A stretch of DNA of 7,537 bases, from NCBI GenBank assembly GCA_021160705.1, contig JAGHBZ010000272.1, positions 1 through 7,537 of the forward strand. The letters run 5' to 3'. Below are positions 6,058 to 7,537 of the stretch, in pieces. A program made the translations under genes and the position numbers. The notes under the pieces are model-generated. The model searched no databases and was not told where the DNA came from. It worked only from the letters and a program-made list of their open reading frames with translations. Source of the stretch: Candidatus Sumerlaeota bacterium (GTDB lineage Bacteria > Sumerlaeota > Sumerlaeia > MWCT01 > JAGHBZ01). Position 1 is the stretch's first letter; the number at the start of each line of letters is the position of its first letter.

Positions 6058-7323
6058 ATGAAGAAATTTATTTTAATCGTTGTGCTTCTGGTAATTATGA
6101 TAGGGCTCATAGTGGCTTTTTACCTGAGTATGGTAACGAAAGCCCAATCCCTGAAGAGTCCACCGCCGATGTCAGAGAACGCATACTATTTTCTTAACGA
6201 GCTCTGTGCTCAATCCAACGACCTGAGTTATCGTCTGGCACAAATTCCCAATATAATGACATATAAGAGATATTATGTGCCCAGACGTCAGGTTCCATAT
6301 ACTCCAGGTGTGCTTGTACCCAACTTTCTAGATATACAGGTGAATACAAAGCTTTTTAGAATAGCAGGGATATTTTACCTGTTAGAAGGTAAACGTTCGG
6401 AAGCACTGGAGTTATTTGCGGCGTGCTATTATACAGGTAAGTTGTTACGACGTTCAAATTTGATAATAGCGCGTCTTATCGGGATGGCAGTATGTCAGAT
6501 TGCTAATGGAGGGTTAATGTTGTATGCATTGAATGCGTGTGAGACAGAAGAAGATTTCAAGACATTGTGGGAGAGGCTTGATGAACTGGCAAAGGACATT
6601 CCCGGAGACACGGTAGAAGAATGTTTTCTCAATGAGCATCCAATTAATCGGCTCAGGGTACTTGTGGACAGGAGTTTACGAAACGCAATTAAAGATTGTA
6701 GAGTTAGGGAAAAAACAGTAGAAGCAAAATTTGAATTAACCCGAATGGCAGTAGCAGTGAGGTATCATCTATTGGTGAATGGAAAATTTCCTGAGACGGA
6801 TTCAGAGTTTGGTCCCTTGCTTCCTGATGGTCCACTGAAAGACCCATTTTCTGGAAAGCCGTTCAGGTTTATTAACAAGGGGGAGACCGGAAGTTTTGTG
6901 TGTTATAGTATTGGTCCGGATGAGATAGATAATCGTGGGGGGCTATATTATGACCCCACGAATGGGACAGTAAGTCCAGGAGATATTATTATTAAAATTC
7001 CAAAAGAGCGTAAATACCCATTTCCCCGAGAGGGAGTGAAAGCAACTACCGCAGAGGAGTTGAGGAAACTCTTTCCGAATGGACTACCGCCAGACCCGTT
7101 CGCAAATACCAGAGGTAAACCACTTGGGATTTCGAATACAATGCCTGTCTGTGTTTATAGTTATGGACCTGATACAGATGAGGAGGAAGCACTCCCATAC
7201 GGCGAGAGCTATGTGCCGGAGGTAATGTATGACCCGAGTAATGGAACAATCAGCAATGGGGATTTATTTATGCAAATCCCACTGCGAGATATGGAGAAAG
7301 AAGATAAAGTGCAAATTTTCTGA
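6058..7323 (+). CDS. membrane-anchored protein with two GspG-like C-terminal modules, function unknown
   Basis: This 421-residue protein begins with a basic MKK and a hydrophobic segment at about 5-24, an anchor or uncleaved signal with no lipobox. Residues 40-240 are a largely helical region that I do not recognise (ALELFAACYYTGKLL, 116-130, is typical). The C-terminal part holds two similar modules: KDPFSGKPFRF...CYSIGPD...YYDPTNGTVSPGDIIIKIP (261-315) and PDPFANTRGKPL...VYSYGPD...MYDPSNGTISNGDLFMQIP (345-408). These recall the C-terminal part of type II secretion major pseudopilins (GspG: DPWGxPY...SxGPDG...GDI). However, the protein lacks a pseudopilin N-terminus of the G-F-T-L-x-E kind, so it is not an ordinary pseudopilin. 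It is more likely a surface or periplasmic protein sharing that fold. A strong GGAGG supports the start. It is transcribed divergently from the cyclophilin gene. Confidence 0.85.
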   Translation: MKKFILIVVLLVIMIGLIVAFYLSMVTKAQSLKSPPPMSENAYYFLNELCAQSNDLSYRLAQIPNIMTYKRYYVPRRQVPYTPGVLVPNFLDIQVNTKLFRIAGIFYLLEGKRSEALELFAACYYTGKLLRRSNLIIARLIGMAVCQIANGGLMLYALNACETEEDFKTLWERLDELAKDIPGDTVEECFLNEHPINRLRVLVDRSLRNAIKDCRVREKTVEAKFELTRMAVAVRYHLLVNGKFPETDSEFGPLLPDGPLKDPFSGKPFRFINKGETGSFVCYSIGPDEIDNRGGLYYDPTNGTVSPGDIIIKIPKERKYPFPREGVKATTAEELRKLFPNGLPPDPFANTRGKPLGISNTMPVCVYSYGPDTDEEEALPYGESYVPEVMYDPSNGTISNGDLFMQIPLRDMEKEDKVQIF

Positions 7324-7380
7324 AAATTCTTAGTCAAGAGAATAATCAAACCTCCAGAGCCATTATAAAAAATCTTGTTG

Positions 7381-7537
7381 TTATTGCTTATCGGAAATTT
7401 CTAAAGCCTTAATTAATTGTTCCTTAATATCTGGTAAAAGTTTCTCGGCCTCGGGTGATATAGTCACATAGACATACCCCCATTTGTTCTTTCCCAGGTA
7501 TTTGGAAATATAAGGGGGTTCAAGATGACGAGAGTGC
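7381..7537 (-). CDS. 3' end of an unidentified gene (51 codons visible)
   Basis: An open frame enters from the right edge on the minus strand and ends at TAA (7381-7383). The visible C-terminal 51 residues begin HSRHLEPPYISKYLGKNKWG and end with KEQLIKALEISDKQ. The pattern PPY...LGK..WGYVYV, then an acidic helix, faintly recalls the C-terminus of MmcQ/YjbR-fold proteins, but this is a weak visual match and should not be used as a name. The start lies outside the window. It converges on the GspG-like gene with a 57-base gap. The coding character is good: amphipathic helix, normal codons, no internal stop. Confidence 0.7.
   Translation of the reverse strand, partial: HSRHLEPPYISKYLGKNKWGYVYVTISPEAEKLLPDIKEQLIKALEISDKQ

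Overview
The window reads as chromosome of an uncultured, moderately AT-rich Gram-negative-type bacterium. The evidence is a periplasmic cyclophilin with a signal peptide, a GspG-like anchored protein, standard bacterial start sites and promoters, and abundant short non-coding repeats. Repeats built on CACAGAG / ATTCGTG / CCGAC words and a GGGGTCAGACC-type palindrome are, from memory, common in deep-branching candidate phyla and in the PVC/FCB neighbourhood. That placement is a guess. No rRNA, tRNA, CRISPR array or transposase gene is visible.

Layout. Positions 1-820 carry no gene and are a patchwork of short repeats: a CACAGAG/ATTCGTG mosaic, a long imperfect hairpin at 273-334, and an eight-unit tandem repeat at 423-492. 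A good sigma70-type promoter follows at 676-705. It leads into a cobalamin-binding radical SAM enzyme (821-2305, +). After about 400 bases without a convincing gene, a second good promoter (2638-2667) precedes a 79-residue membrane protein (2710-2949, +) that resembles the C-terminal half of SxtJ-type proteins. Next, after a 190-base gap, is a complete TobZ/NodU/SxtI-type O-carbamoyltransferase (3140-4879, +). A convergent cyclophilin gene lies at 5112-5861 (-). A divergent gene for an anchored protein with two GspG-like C-terminal modules lies at 6058-7323 (+). The 3' end of an unidentified gene enters from the right edge (7381-7537, -).

How the genes may work together. The small SxtJ-like protein and the carbamoyltransferase form the recognisable pair. 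Such pairs usually modify a polysaccharide, lipid-linked glycan or small natural product with a carbamoyl group, probably at the inner face of the membrane. The radical SAM enzyme upstream, with its basic C-terminal tail, would suit envelope lipid/glycan or natural-product chemistry, but it is separated by 400 bases and has its own promoter, so a shared pathway is only a suggestion. The cyclophilin and the GspG-like protein both act outside the cytoplasm and share a divergent intergenic region.

Most interesting. The last residues and stop of the cyclophilin are encoded by a short palindromic repeat, a degenerate copy of which lies in front of the carbamoyltransferase. The tandem repeat at 423-492 switches its core from CCGA to CGGA exactly half way. 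The SxtJ-like protein is only half the usual length. I see nothing that I would call a wholly new system.
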